The position numbers and the translations under genes were made by a program. From Trichoplusia ni (taxonomy: Eukaryota > Arthropoda > Insecta > Lepidoptera > Noctuidae): 64,000 nt of DNA. The notes below the pieces were generated by a model. That model ran no database searches. It was not told the origin of the DNA and worked only from the letters and a program-made list of their open reading frames with translations. Positions 24,983 through 38,340 of this stretch are shown in pieces (within the stretch, counting starts at the first letter, position 1; every line of letters starts with the position of its first letter). The DNA is taken from positions 4,402,001-4,466,000 of the forward strand of contig NC_039491.1 of assembly GCF_003590095.1 (NCBI RefSeq), written 5' to 3'.

Positions 24983-26639
24983 TATAGTGTAATATTTGCC
25001 TCCTTCTCTCTGGCCTTTTTACAATTTTTTACAAATGGGTCTTGAAAATCTATCCTCCTTTGCATTTATCAGTACCCTTACGCTATCAATCTCTTTTTTT
25101 CGAACTTCTTATGTTCATTTTACGACTTTTCTCTCCCTCTAACACCCACTTTGTGTAACTCAAAATCCTTTTATCTCTCTTTAGTAATACGTAATACGAA
25201 CTTCTTTATGTTAGTTTCATTAATCATTGATATTTGTTAAACAAAAACTGATACTTTTAAGTACAGACACTTTCTAAAGAATAGTTATTGAAAAAATGGC
25301 TTAGAGTAGGTAGCGTCTCTCTTCTTCTTCAATTGTATTATATAGTCGTCGACGCTGCAAAGGTTTTCATTAACATCTCATATAGAGATTTTTACTAACA
25401 ATATAATAAAATATTCTGGTAGAGTAGAATATCTCCATTCTATCCTAACATTGCAGTAGAACATTCATACCTAAAGAAAACATGAACATTGTACAGCAAT
25501 TTTAATCAATTATTATTCAACTCAGCCAACGTAACGTGGTAGTTTAACAATACGTGTTGTACCGGCATTTCAATAGAACCTTTTCCTCACAACCCTAAAA
25601 TAAACTATACTTCCATATATTACGTCTGTAATATTGCTTTATTACCTTTTTTACGAAAAAATATCGTCTTCAAGGGAATAGGAAATGCCTTTGTGAGGTA
25701 TGTGAGTCACATCACTCAGTCGATTGCAAGTAGTATTATATAATGTGTACTAAGGTATAAACAACTAGATTAAGAGCTTGATAAGGAATCTTTTGGTTTG
25801 ATTGTACAATCTCTCCTTTTAAAAAACCTACCAATTGTTATTGGTAGGATCTATCTACCTTGTATCGTAAAAGTTGAGACGCGTATAAAAAAAGGAAAAA
25901 AAAACATTCATCAGGAAGGTAAAATACATGTTTTACATAATAAAATACTTTTATATCAGAATAACAACGATTACAATTCAAATGAAACAGCGATATTGCA
26001 TCGCAAAATTAAATTCAGTTCAATCTTTACTTCATTTAAATACTCTTTCGTTTTTTTTTAATTTCAACATTAATTCGCTGCCAGCCACAACTCTCATTTC
26101 ACATGATTTCATTAATTCAATTAACAACATTTGTTTAAAAATTCATTAAATCTTCGAATTCCTTTCGGAGTGTTTTCGACAATACCGGCGTATTTTTGGC
26201 GGGACGTATATTTTATTATACTCGTACGAACCCTTCCACATAAGTTAGGAACGAAACTCATAATATTTGTCTTTACATTTTTCTTTTATATGTTTACCAC
26301 GTTTCAGCAAATATTATACCAGAAAGAGATAAATGTAAAACATGTTTTGGCCTGACATGGAAATAAGAGAATAAGGATTACACTGCCATTGTATGATTGA
26401 ATACTTACTAGGATATATTTTTACTTAAGCGAACCTTTTTACATAATGTGTTAAGGAAATTTGACCTTTGTAGCGTTTTTGTAAGTATTAAAATGTCTTG
26501 AAGACTTTTTTTCTGGATTTTCTTTTCACGTATCGTTAGGTGAACTTTACCTCTATGCTTAATTTGATATGTTATCAAATTTATCGTTTGCAACCGGCTA
26601 CTAAGAAAGAGGAGATTCTAGGAGAAAAATCGGCCGTGG
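24983..26639. other. Non-coding AT-rich tract
   Basis: No gene seen. The overlapping frames between 25798 and 26355 sit in very A/T-rich sequence and have no domain. A small palindrome, CCTACCAATTGTTATTGGTAGG, lies near 25828-25849. Confidence 0.45.
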
Positions 26640-26775
26640 GCCGAGTGCGGGAATAAAGGTTCTGTTCAAATAGGCTACAAAAAAACAAATTTTAAAAAGT
26701 AACTGGTGAAAAACAGAGGCCAGAAAAAACGAGGTACTTTTGGTCAGGCGGACAGACTGGGTGATTCGCAGTTCT
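26640..26775 (+). repeat. Dispersed repeat, partial GTGCGAGTCGGACTCGC family copy
   Basis: CCGAGTGCGGGAATAAAGG, TTCTGTTCAAATAGG and then GGTCAGGCGGACAGACTGG keep the family block order in shortened form. The CTGTTCAAATAGG block is shared with 49698-50050. Confidence 0.5.
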
Positions 26776-27297
26776 AAAAACCGTCTTACAATTATTAACT
26801 TTAACTTAAAAGCCGTTTTACAATTATTATAAGTGCTTTATTTGTATGAAAGAATGTTTTCAAAAAGCCGTTGACTTTAGCGATAAGCCAGCCACCGTTG
26901 TGGATGCTATGACGCCATATTTTTTTAATGCTGAAATCGAACAATATCTGGTTCAACGGTCTCAGATGAACAGATGTTATCTTGTCAGCGTTGGTCCATT
27001 TCCATACTGAGAACTTCTAGCATTGCTCGCCATGCTAGCTTACCGCGGGTTGGCTTAGGTTTAACTCCTAAATTCAAACCCTAAACAATAACTGTGTAAA
27101 TCTTTAAACATATTTAAAAGTATGGTTCAAATATTTACCGTCTTCAGAAAAACCTCAACTTCTAATTATACCGCTTCAAGTGCTAAGAAAAATAAACAAA
27201 CAGTCGACACTTTAATTTATAGTTATCCAACGGTTTTCCATTGAAACCGGTTACAAGCTATTTGAGTTCCGGTGGTAAGCGCATTACAAAGTTACTA

Positions 27298-27362
27298 AGT
27301 ACACTTCGTAGCAATGCTACGCCGTAACATAGTAGCACTCTACGAGTTTAATACGTAGCGAA
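27298..27362. repeat. CTACG/CGTAG palindromic cluster
   Basis: Several interleaved inverted words occur: CGTAGCAATGCTACG is a short perfect palindrome with loop (CGTAGC-AAT-GCTACG), followed by more CTACG and CGTAG. Related clusters lie at 13505-13560 and 34512-34602. It looks like a fold-back repeat remnant. Confidence 0.5.
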
Positions 27363-27954
27363 CCGTTTTCTGTTTTAATTTTAAACTTTTATAGAAACTA
27401 ATTAAGTTGTTGTGCTCGGGAAATAAAATGTTGTTTTATTTATGAAACGGGGCATTGAGTTACAGATTAAGAAATTGAGCATAATTGGATTAGATTCCAG
27501 TAACCTTGATCTTTCATTTGAAGTGTAGTGTTTATTTGTTCGCTCTACTGAATATTCATTACGTATTTCATTAAGGTTAGTTAGTATGTCATTACTTGGC
27601 ACCATGTCGACAAGTTGCTAGTGTGCTTAAATAGTACATTTCTACCATGATTACATATAATCTTCAAGATTGAGTAAATCAAATTATCGAGTTGAATAGT
27701 TTTTCGATTTGAGTATTGCTTCTAATAAATCTGAAATGTTAAAAAAACAGCCAGACAAAAATGGTTTAAGCATAAATTAATCTTACTACAGTATAATTCA
27801 TAAGGTCGCATTATAATAACACCCTGTACAAAAGAACCGACATCATGGTTATTGATCCCATTCCATTAGGATTCGGTCTAAACAAGTTGAGGCCCATTAT
27901 ATTATATTAGCCTCATTCTGGACCAACAATTACGTTTTAATGTAGGTCTGGTGT

Positions 27955-28012
27955 CGTTGTGGAAGAGAGACGAGACTCTATACAGCGTAATGCTGTATCT
28001 CGCTTCAACAGT
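27955..28012. repeat. Short palindromic repeat, GTGGAAGAGAGA family
   Basis: TTGTGGAAGAGAGAC on the left answers ATCTCGCTTCAACAG on the right, with a central ATACAGC-GTAAT-GCTGTAT stem. It has the same layout as 239-300 and 38040-38095. Confidence 0.5.
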
Positions 28013-28448
28013 ACAGAGGCCCTACTTCCAAATTTTAGGTAAAACGGTTTACCTGTCATTGTAAGGAACTCGATTACCGTTATTTTTGCATATTTAATTA
28101 ACATTACGCCTCAGTTTTTAAGGAAATTTCTTGGAGCTTTTTTGTTTCCAAGGTTTCTGTTTTGACAATGTTTTAGAAAAATAAATATTTGTTTTTTCTA
28201 ACTAGTGAAAACGTTTTTTGTGACATTAATAATGTTTTTGCGAGTTCTGATTTTGTCGTCTTTTTGTTTATGTAAGTGTTTTCTTTTAATAAAATCTATC
28301 AAAAAATAAATTAGCATTGAAGTGGTCCTGACAAAAAACCTGTAAATTAAATCTAAATTGTATTCGTCACTTGTGTACATGTTTATGTTTTAAGACTCTA
28401 CACTTATCATCTCACTTGCTAGTCTATTCTACAACTACCTATGCTTAA

Positions 28449-28556
28449 GTCGGTTTCAGTCTAACCGGATGCAGCTAAGTACTAGTAGTTTACAAGGAGC
28501 GACTGCCTATTCAACCTCCTCAACCCAGTAACCCGACCAACACGGTATCCGCTGGT
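28449..28556 (+). repeat. CCAACTATGTTGGGGTCGGC family, 5'-truncated copy
   Basis: Starts inside the family at GTCGGTTTCAGTCTAACCGG and runs through GTTTACAAGGAGCGACTGCC and TCCTCAACCCAGTAACC to AACACGGTATCCGCTGG. The first ~35 bases and the last ~15 bases of the 15.6 kb copy are missing. Confidence 0.6.
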
Positions 28557-30442
28557 AAGATTTTTCACTCGAATAAGATTCACGTTAACTCGTTAAAACC
28601 ATAAGTCTGATCCTGACAAATCAAGTTATATTTTTATATACGACTTTACCAAGTAGTATCAATGTGACTTTCACAAATGTTTGACACTATAAACTGCAAA
28701 AACCGTATAAACATTGCGAAGAAATCTGGATCTTTAAATATTGAAATCGGGAATTAAAAATGCAAAACCTACACTTAAATAGTGTGAGCATCAATGCTCA
28801 AATTCTGGGCTCAATTCGAATTCATAATCATACCTACATAGTCTGCAAAGTTATCATTTAACATTTCTGTTTAAAGCGGCTCTTATTCTTTTAAGAGTTC
28901 ATTAAAATTATCTGGATAAGAGTCAACTTCAAAACTATTTCCTCCCCTCTAACTATTCACAATTTTATTTCAAGATAGGAATTAAACCGTCCCCAATTAT
29001 TCCGAGCAAGAATAAAACACAATTTCCATTCATTACAAACTTCCAAACTAGATCTTTGAATTAAAATTTTAAACATTCAGGTCGGAATCTTTAAACACGG
29101 TCTCTCAGCAAAACGATTGAAGTGTAGTACAACGGCCACTTGACAAATTCGTTCTTTTTCTCTATTAATCTGGAATCAGCAATGCCATCCAGTGGCAATG
29201 CCGGCAACGATTGGACTTGTGCCAACTGGCAACGGAATGCGACCACCTACATGATTAATTGTTGTTTAATTCCCTACATGTGTGCATGTACGAGATAAAT
29301 GTATGCGTAAACGTGCGTGTGACGTCACACGGCGCCGAGCAAAATGCCAAACTATGCAAAGAATGTGGTTGTCCTAACATTAGCAATTAGCGAATTCGAT
29401 ACTTAAAATGGTTTATTGCATTGAAACTGTCAGATATGCACGATTCACGCTCGAAATTAACACTAATTGGAATAGTTCGATATTTTTATTTTGCTTTACA
29501 CTTTCGGTAGGTATTGGATCGAGAATAAGGTGTTTTTAGCAAAAATACAGAACAGAACGAATTCGAAAAATATATTACATTTGAAGGAGTGTGAAATTTA
29601 ATCATTGGAAACAAAACACCCGTCTCAAAAAAGCTTACTTTTCAGAACACTAATTGAGTAACACTACACAAGCGTATTAGCCACGTTCGTCTGTAATTTG
29701 GCGGCTCCTCGGTGCCCTGTCATTACCAACTTAGACCACATATTGCCACTATAAAACTTAACCCAACGGCAAATAGTTGAAATTCGAATAACACCGACAA
29801 TTAGGTTAATTATTATTAGAACTGACCCCTCATTGTTAGATTAAGGAATGAGGTATAGACGGCAATAGAACAAGTCGGTTAATGAAATTTCAATCAAATT
29901 CAATAAATTGCTATAACATAGATAAAATTCAAAATGCGCTTGACACCTTGTAAAAATACTTTTTCCCAACTTCTGTATGTCAACCGAAAACACTGGTGTT
30001 AATCAGGCTGTCTTAACCGACTTCTGTAGCTGAAAGTCCTTTATCGTACTCGTTTCGTAATAAAAACATAAAGATCCAAACTAGTCCCCATTTATATGAC
30101 CTAGGGTTTTTCGAAAAAACGTTTAAGGTAAAGTTCTTAATAAATATATTCAAAAATAATCAAATATTTATTTGAATCTTAGAAAATAAATATTTTTAGT
30201 TATATGTCGCATAGTTAGCATAGCATAGTTATATGTCGATAATATAAAATTTAGCTGTCAACATATCCAAGTGAAACTTTTATAACTGAAATATAAAATA
30301 ACCGTAAAACCGCGCGTAATATTAGCACTAGTTTACGCAAACACGTAGCGAAACAAGAGCAAATATCATGGCTATATTCAGATATACAACGTTTTATTAA
30401 ATACAAACACGTTTTTTCAACTCCAAAATATATTTTCTGCCC
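28557..30442. other. Non-coding tract with a GC-richer patch
   Basis: No gene seen. Around 29180-29340 the sequence is less A/T-rich, with no reading frame. It holds the CRE-like palindrome listed separately and repeated GGCAACG words. Such a patch could be a regulatory element in an intron or spacer. Confidence 0.4.
29317..29330. promoter_or_regulatory. CRE-like perfect palindrome
   Basis: GTGTGACGTCACAC is a perfect 14-base palindrome centred on TGACGTCA, the classic CREB/ATF site. It lies in a GC-richer patch ending in GGCGCC. A second TGACGTCA is at 47480-47487. Function is inferred from the motif alone. Confidence 0.35.
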
Positions 30443-30967
30443 ATGCACGAAAATGCAGTCAAAATGTTGAATCAATTATTCGCACTCAAGGCGTCAAACG
30501 AAAACCTTAAATTTTGTAATCTAACTTTTGAAAGCCAAAATTTGGCTCAGAAATTATGGCGGTATATTTTCGTCCCCCCATTTTTCAGTTTCCCTTCTAA
30601 AAATGTCCAAATAACGAAATTAATTCAACGTTCCCCGGCTGAGATTAAATTAAATCGTTTCCTTGTTCTGCCCTTACGACTAGCTCCTTTAATACGCATT
30701 GTACCAATGAGAATTCATTCTGTTTTTGTCAGTTTTCATGTTCTTACAAAAGATGTAATAGTATTTCTCTGCGGGTCTCGGGTTCGTAAACATACGGTTA
30801 ACCGTCTTAAACATAGCAAATACTCTATGTATACTAAAGAATTATTAGCAGCGAGACAATTTCTTTTGAATACTAGACTAACAAGACTTTTAAATATACA
30901 TATAAACAATTTATTGATAGAACTTTACTCAGTGGTTATAGATCTCATTGGACGTTGCAATCCTTGA
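30443..30967 (+). other. Open frame of 174 codons, probably chance
   Basis: One of the longest uninterrupted frames in the window. The predicted peptide is basic, rich in Leu and Asn, and has no motif, signal peptide or repeat that I recognise. No RNA-type context or splice structure supports it. A decayed retroelement fragment or a lineage-specific gene cannot be ruled out, but a random frame is the simplest reading. Confidence 0.2.
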
Positions 30968-33900
30968 TACCACGATATATTACATTCCACTTAAGAAAAA
31001 AATGTTCGGGTCCAATTACAGTAACAGTCCAACCTCGGTGCTCTACAAAAACGTAGAGTTCCCGGTCTAAACAGCCACCCGTATGTATAAATAAACATCA
31101 TAGAGCCCTGCCATAGCACTTTTGACAGCTTGAACCCATTATGCTGTCGTTACGTAAATACTTTTAGCTCATGTACATACCTTTACATAATGTTTCTTGA
31201 GCTCTCTTAAGAATACATTGTCTTTTAAGAACCCTCCTTGAATAATGTTTAGTTAAAATATTTTTTTGATGGATTTAAGGCGAAGATGCATTGTTCGTTT
31301 TATAATTTCAAGACTGTTACTGCCTAATGCTGTTAGAGAAAATATTATTACGTTGACAATCAACAAAATCGGTTCAAATCGGTACCGAGGAGACGAAAAT
31401 AAAAAAAAATACAGACCAATTGAGAACCTCTTCTTATTGTATTCGGACTTTCTATTATCTATGTTAGGTATTAGTGCAAGTAAGTGCAATCCATTAAACT
31501 ACGATTTTTGCTGTAATGAAAATAGTTTTGTATGATAGTAGTATTATAGTGAATGAAATTATATTCCCCTCCGAAATACATATATGTACCTATGTCAAAG
31601 TGAATCAATTTTATTGCAGTCCTACCTAATGGATATAAATGTTATTGTTGTGCAAATAAATGTTATACAAAACCACGAATAAATATTGAATTGCATGAAA
31701 GCCCATGTAGTCGTATAGATGCAGCCTTTAAAACAAAGTGCTAGTTTTGTTCATTCCCTGACATCCATTGCTATGCATGGTAACGATGATAGGAAGCAAT
31801 AACAGGGCGTTTTTGTACCAAAAATTTCACATTCCGGTGCTCCGGAAAAAATAACGACATTTTTATGTAGATCGTAAAAGATTTAACCCGTAGTCGCCTT
31901 AAAAGCGTCATCAATGCTGTATTCAGGCAGTATGGCATTAAGGATCTAATGTGTATGCTAATAACGTCTAAAATCGTTCCCGTCTTAATGTTAAGGCTTA
32001 CTGACTTCATAGCTAGTATTAAGGCCGGGTTTCGCACTCGATGGTAGGCTCAAGTTAAATTTAAATTGTGGAAACTAAATTTGCATATGGAGTTATGTAC
32101 GGCGGTCGGTATTCTTCCATGCGGAGTCTTGCTGAGAGTATAGAATTAAATTTGCGTTCATAGGTAGGGTGAGAACCTTATTCAACAATTTTCATTATGG
32201 AGAATAGGTACATTAAAGCACGTTGAACATAAAAACCTTAAGTGGGACGATATGCACATTAACTCTTAGATTTTTAAATGGTGTTCTAATTCAGTTATGT
32301 AGAGCTTTTTAGATATTAGTATAAAACCATGAAATACTGTGTTTATCTAATATTTAACGATTACGTTTTAATCCAAAAAGGCCAAGCTGTTAAATGTCCA
32401 CGGCTATAAACAAAAGAAATAATATAGCTGCTATGTCGTATCGAATTTATAAAATCAATATGAAGGAAACTTGACGTATTATTGGAGACACCTCAGAGCT
32501 CTCCCGTAAAAGTTTTGTAAGCGTCTCTGGGGAACCCCGAAAATTGCTGTCTAACTATTTGTTTTGTTTGTTTTTTTTCTTGTAACAAATAATGGTAGTT
32601 TTTGTAACAAATTTGCCATTTGTGTTCTAGTTCTAACAATAAATAATTGAGTTTTGTGCTAAACAGTGGCCAAGGCCAGAATTTGGTTTCATAAATGGAT
32701 TTGAAGCCTATGTTTTACGGAAAATTATTTTTTTCCCCATAACTACATGCATGTTTTTTTTAATACCAATCTTCAAAAGATTTATCACAAAAAAGAAAAG
32801 TCAAGAAAATCATCCTGTTCGAAACCAGTGTTAATTAAACATTCTACCGAAAACCAAAGAAGACCCGAAGCCAAAGACAAACTATTGGTTGAATTAGGTC
32901 CGCACTGTTGTTTTACAACTTTCATTAGTACCAAGAAAAGGAAGCACCAATTCTGTAACAAGAAACCTTAGAAGAAATCCACTTGGCGAACTAATCTTAA
33001 CCACTAATCCTTAGAGACTTAATGTCTACGTAAAAATAAACATGGACGTTATTTCACTGAGTCCGGTGTCCCAGGTGTGTTTGTGTCCGCCTCATTTATA
33101 ATTTAAGCTCGCCTGACAGACGGTGGAAGGGAGAAAAGAGACCGGAATGCGTTCGGAACCTAAATGATGGGATAACTTTCTTTAGTCTACGCTGATATTT
33201 ATTTGTACTGCAGTTTTTTGTTTCAGAACGTTGTGAAGCTTTTTGCATGTTGCTTTAAGTGTTTTCTGGAATTAGTTAGGTTTAAGTTTGCAAGTAAGGA
33301 TGTCATTAAATACATCTTGATGCGAAGAAATCTTTTGTAATGTTGTCTTGTTTTACTTTTTGCTCTTAGCATTTAAGCAAACTATCATTGCCGTTTACGT
33401 AAATTTAGTTTGTGCCATTGTGATCAAAACAAATTTGAATCTTAAACACAAAATGAAATTTATGCATTTGTGAATAATTATTGTTGTTTAAAAGCAACGA
33501 CGTTACCGTCACAATATTTTTTCTTCTCGTATTCATCGCTTGATTCTTGAAACTTTAGCCGCACGCGGAAAGGTTCTCCCTACGGCGCTTTAAAAATAAT
33601 CGTAAAAAAGTGAAGTCCCTAAGAAGGGCAGCTATCTAATAGATAAAAGTGTTATATTCACTTTGCCGTGTTTACATTATTTTCAGATGTTTACAACAAA
33701 AATTGGACTTTGTAAAAATGTAGAACGCGGAAAATTTATTTTCTTTTATTTAACGGTTATATTCAAAATGTGTGTGTTGTCAAGATTAAACAGTTTCTTA
33801 TGCTATATGTCAGGTTGTCACAAGGATAACTAGTCCTTAAAAGCCTTCAGTTCTTGGGTTCACCGAGATCAAACGTCAGTTGCTCTCAGTGAAATATTAA

Positions 33901-34511
33901 CATTTATCTGAGCAAGTTTAACCCAACCCGACCCGACCCCATTATAATATAATAATACCCTGTAACGATCCTATCCTAGTGAAAAGTGTACACTGGCCTA
34001 ATTTTACACCTCTTTTGGAAGTCGGTTAAATAAACAAACCAGTAAAAGAGCTAAGACTGTGAATATGAAAAGCATTTGTAAGTTAAGAACCTCCGAGAAT
34101 GGTGTCATGAATGCAAAAAGAGGAAAGTAAAAGATATTTCACACTGCACTCTACACTATGTAAATAGTTGCATAAAGAGTTTTGTATTTATTTTTAGCAC
34201 ATAACCAATTACTCACACTGTAAATTATTACTTTGACTGAATTCTCGGTTGTAATATGATTTTCTTAACCTAAATTCTCATTTTTTTAACTACAAATTAA
34301 TAGTTAGATACTTAAATAGTGTTAAGAACCATTCTAATAACTGTTACATAGATTTATATAGGTATTAAAATAATAATAAAGAATACAGTCGTCAGTGTCA
34401 ATTTAATTTGAACAAAGAGTATGCAAAATGCTTACATGAAAACCATTAGACAAACAAACAAGTGTCAGATTACAGGCACTTCGCTTGTCCTAAAAGCCGG
34501 GTCACTTTGAA
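30968..34511. other. Non-coding AT-rich tract
   Basis: No gene seen. Small frames at 31253-31535, 31771-32037 and 32747-32971 have no domains. No repeat family with more than one copy was noticed apart from GGAAGTCGGTTAAATAA near 34018. Confidence 0.45.
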
Positions 34512-34602
34512 TGTAGCGTAACTCTTGTGTAGAACCACGCTACGTCGTAGTACATACGCGTAGCGCAATGTACAGGTGCTACAGCTGCCTACGTGTCGTA
34601 GT
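34512..34602. repeat. CTACG/CGTAG palindromic cluster
   Basis: ATGTAGCGTAAC, CACGCTACGTCGTAGTACATACG, CGTAGCGCAATGTACAGG, GTGCTACAGC and CTACGTGTCGTAG alternate in both orientations, giving several overlapping stems. This is the most extended of the three clusters of this kind here. Confidence 0.55.
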
Positions 34603-37600
34603 GGTTATTGTATGAAATTTTGTACACCAATTTCATTTACCATAATCCGCGTTGTTTCGTAGACAAAATGGACAGTGTTACGTTTACAATTCCACGTACT
34701 GTTTGTAGAATGTTATTTATGCTTTATTTCGATTTTATTATTTCTACCTTATGAGAGTTTTCAGTGTGACATTGTATTACACTTTTTCCATAGTAACACA
34801 AGACAGACGTGTATTGCTTAGAGTATACGATGTAAGCTTTAATTTGATTAGACTTATACGAAGAAGCAAAAAATACACGTGTGTGTAATGGATGACATAA
34901 ATACTAACAACGACTGTTACCTACAGAAACGAGTTTATTTGTGAAGATAAATCACTTTATAACACACTGTAGAGCACAGGTGCGCTCCTCTCCGTTTAAG
35001 TTCCCAGATAAGATTCTTATGTTCTGTACATACGATTTTTATTTAGGATACCTTTTGTAACATGTACCTACATGATTTAGGTTTCTTACATTTCGTGTTT
35101 CGCTCCTGTTCCCTGTATAAAGGTCAATGGCCTTTTCGCACAAAGGGAACGACGGAGCATTTTACGCTAGAGGTGTCGATTTAGTGTCTCAAAGAATGGA
35201 TAATAATGTTGTGTTACCGAAGAAAGTAACGAGATTGTATTGAAAAAATATGTTCAGAGATTTAAGATTTTAATTAGCTTACTTTTTTAACTTCATTCAG
35301 TAAAATGAGTGTAGAATATAATAAAGTATTTTATAGTTTTAATCATAATTTATGATCGGTCATAATTATCAGGCTGAATTTTTTTAATCATGGTTTTTAA
35401 TTTATCTTAAACCCAATTTTAACAAGTATAGAAAAATAAGGTTTTAAATTAAATTATTGTTTATGAATAAGAATGTTTTTATCAAATCCAGAAATATAAA
35501 AGTGAATTTTTCACTGCAGTTCAGACGTATTTAACTCAATTAGAACGGAATGTTTTATTCAAACAATGTGATGCATTTAAAGAAATAAATCCTTCATAAA
35601 GTCAAAATCAAAACTATTAAAAAGAAGTTAGCATTCAGCAGTGACTGTACCTGAACTATGAAACATTTCTTACAAGAATGTTGTGAACGTAAAAGACAGA
35701 GAGAGCGAGAGAGAGAATAACAGCATCTCGTTTCTACAATAACAGTCGAACTGTTTCTAGAGTTCATAGTAAACCGTTGGAAAGATCTATTATGTTCGGT
35801 CGAAAGAAAAGAAACTTTTAACTAAATTTTCCACAGAATACTGCTGCATTTTACTGCTGAAAATTTTAATGCAGAGTCCAAGCAGTTGTTAAATATTCTC
35901 TGTTGTACACAGGCACACTACCTTCAAGTTTTAAAGTAAGACTTTTGTAACTGTGGAAGAAAAACGATGCATAGCATTGCGTATACTGATGTCTCACATA
36001 GAACTAGAAAAGTCAGACCTTAGGCTACAATAAATAAAGAAATTATTTTTTATCTTATTGTACCTGAATGAATTTCGGGACTGACTATTGAACTTGGCAC
36101 CCGTTTGGATCTAATTTCCTTTGTCGTTGAAGTCAACAACTTGGGCAATATCATAATATTGAACTCTCATTTCACATTTATGTTTTTGATGAGACGTCTC
36201 TCGTCTACGTCTATGACCGTATTACTAGAATAAAAAAAATGAAGAAACTATTTTATGAAACTTCGTTAAGCAATAGGTCAATTACAAGCCAGTATTATTT
36301 TAAACGCAGGATGACAACAAAATATTTCTATTAAATTAACCTCATTGTTCGAGTACGTACTTAATTATTACATCATTAATTCAGACGCTATTAGTCTTGT
36401 TTCCCCCTTTAACAAAAATAGCGTGACACGTAATCAGTCAGTCACCATGCAACTAAGTACCTCGCGTGATAGGTTGAGTTTGTCTATAAATGTATAACTA
36501 GCTTTATTTGGAAAGAAATCAATGCTTTGGCGAGGGCTGTGATTGTTTGTGGGAAACGATTAAAGGCTGAGTATTTTAGCGCTATGCTCTTTTGCGATAT
36601 TATTATGCTTTCTAAGGCTGAAAGCTGATATTGCTATCTGCTATTGCATGTATACGTATAGTAATGATAGTGTAACACTAATATTAATTATTTCTAGCGA
36701 AAAAAAAACAAATCAGTATACCAATAGGTTTTATTTTGCACATTTATTTATAAATTTTATCATTAACTAGTTGATGAATCGATTTATCAAATTAAATATC
36801 TAATACTTGTTTGTTTTGTTAGATCACCTAAACTAATTTATTTTACATTACAACAGCAACAATTTGTCGCAAATAAATTGCATAAACATCAGATAGTTAG
36901 TTTTTATCACAGAAAACTAAGTTCCAATATCATTAAAATACGATTCTGAATCTTAATTCAAAGCCTACTATTTTAGTTGGCCGCTTTAACACAGGACTAA
37001 GTAACTTTAAAAGGGAATTAGTCTTTTGACAAACCAATTAAAAGTTTCTGGTCTATCTGAAATTTGTTTGTGACTACGGAGAACACAATTATTTTTTATT
37101 GTCTCGGTTTTGAGTTTCTATAAATGGAATTGTTTTACGAGTTTCGGGATGTTTATAGTCTGTCCCTCGGCGGTACTTGCACATGTGTGTTTGATTCTAG
37201 AGATCGTTTTACTATTATATATTGAAGTGAGGGTAGGTCGTCAATGGCAATGCGGCAAATGTCATATTATATGAACAAATACATTCTTAGAACAATTTAT
37301 TTTATGGAGTCTATTGAAACCTTCATCGCAATATTTTGTTTTTTTTTAACATTTTTACAGGAAAAAGTTCCTTAATTTATTTCTAAATTGCTGTATTTGT
37401 TAAAGTCTTTCTTCATGGATTGGTTTTAAGCTGAATATTTTATTTTCTGGCTTGGACTTGGCACGAATTAAGAACCACTTACGAAATTGTTTTGTGCTTT
37501 TTCTTACCGGACAATAGAATTAACAAGAATCCAATATAGGTCAGTTTGTACCTCATTCAACCGCACCCAGGCAACACGAAAACGCTGATGCGCAACGGAA

Positions 37601-38039
37601 TAATTTTCTAAAGAAACCGTGCGAAAAACAGAAGAAAAAATAAAACCGCAGACTTACTTCGAAAGCAGATCACTTTCACTAATAAAACATGCAAATACGT
37701 GGTCGAGTGTGAACGTGTGAATTCGACCTACATTTACACGAAAAAACTAGGTACAGTTAACAAAAAAACTCATTTGCACTCAAATACACTACAACAGTGG
37801 TACGTCGCCGACGGCGCGTCAATCTCATAGAACAACGATTGGTATGTTGGGTGAAGGCTAAAGCAGTAGCTGAAGCGAAGTATAAGTTTCAATGCGAAAT
37901 TTTATATTTGTTTTATTGGCCGTTTTGTAGTCAGTAAACTATTGATTTTACTTACAATTGTTAAAAAAGAGCAAAACTAAGTAAGGAAAGCTAAGGACAT
38001 GTTAACATGTTGTCAGTAGCGATAACATTTTTTATTGTG
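34603..38039. other. Non-coding AT-rich tract
   Basis: No gene or multi-copy repeat seen. A GA-rich run (GAGAGAGCGAGAGAGAGAA) is at about 35698-35717. Confidence 0.45.
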
Positions 38040-38095
38040 TTGTAGTAGTGGAAGAGTGACAGCGCACTCTACAATGTAGAGCAGCGCCTACATTA
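38040..38095. repeat. Short palindromic repeat, GTGGAAGAGAGA family
   Basis: GTGGAAGAGTGACAGCGCA precedes a CTCTAC-AAT-GTAGAG stem and GCAGCGCC. It has the same layout as 239-300 and 27955-28012. Confidence 0.5.
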
Positions 38096-38117
38096 CATAT
38101 CTTTTCTAATATTCCTT

Positions 38118-38340
38118 TAAAAAGTGTTGGTTAACACTGGTGTGTGGTTGCACAGTCTGCCTATACACCTCAATCCGCTCTCCCATCACTTGCCCCAACC
38201 GCTTGTTCTAGTGGCTCGAGTAACTCGCTTCGAGTGCCCATTTGTCCGTCAGTGACCGTTTCGAGAGCCTACAGAGTGTTGTCCTGTATATTTGTTTTGT
38301 TTAGCTCACTCCAGGGTGGACCCGCGTAAAATTCATACTA
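38118..38340 (+). promoter_or_regulatory. Weak promoter-like island upstream of the SMPDL3-like gene
   Basis: A C-rich patch in AT-rich flanks, about 3.8 kb before the leader acceptor at 42077. It has an insect initiator-type TCAGTGA near 38250 and a possible donor GTAAAA at about 38326. Local composition resembles 5' leader sequence. The 61-codon frame here (38144-38329) has no domain. It could be the first exon of the SMPDL3-like gene, or just a GC-richer patch. Confidence 0.2.

Noticed and set aside
30443..30967. 174-codon open frame as a protein gene
   Set aside because: No domain, no start context, no splice partners; composition like the surroundings. Listed only as a doubtful frame.
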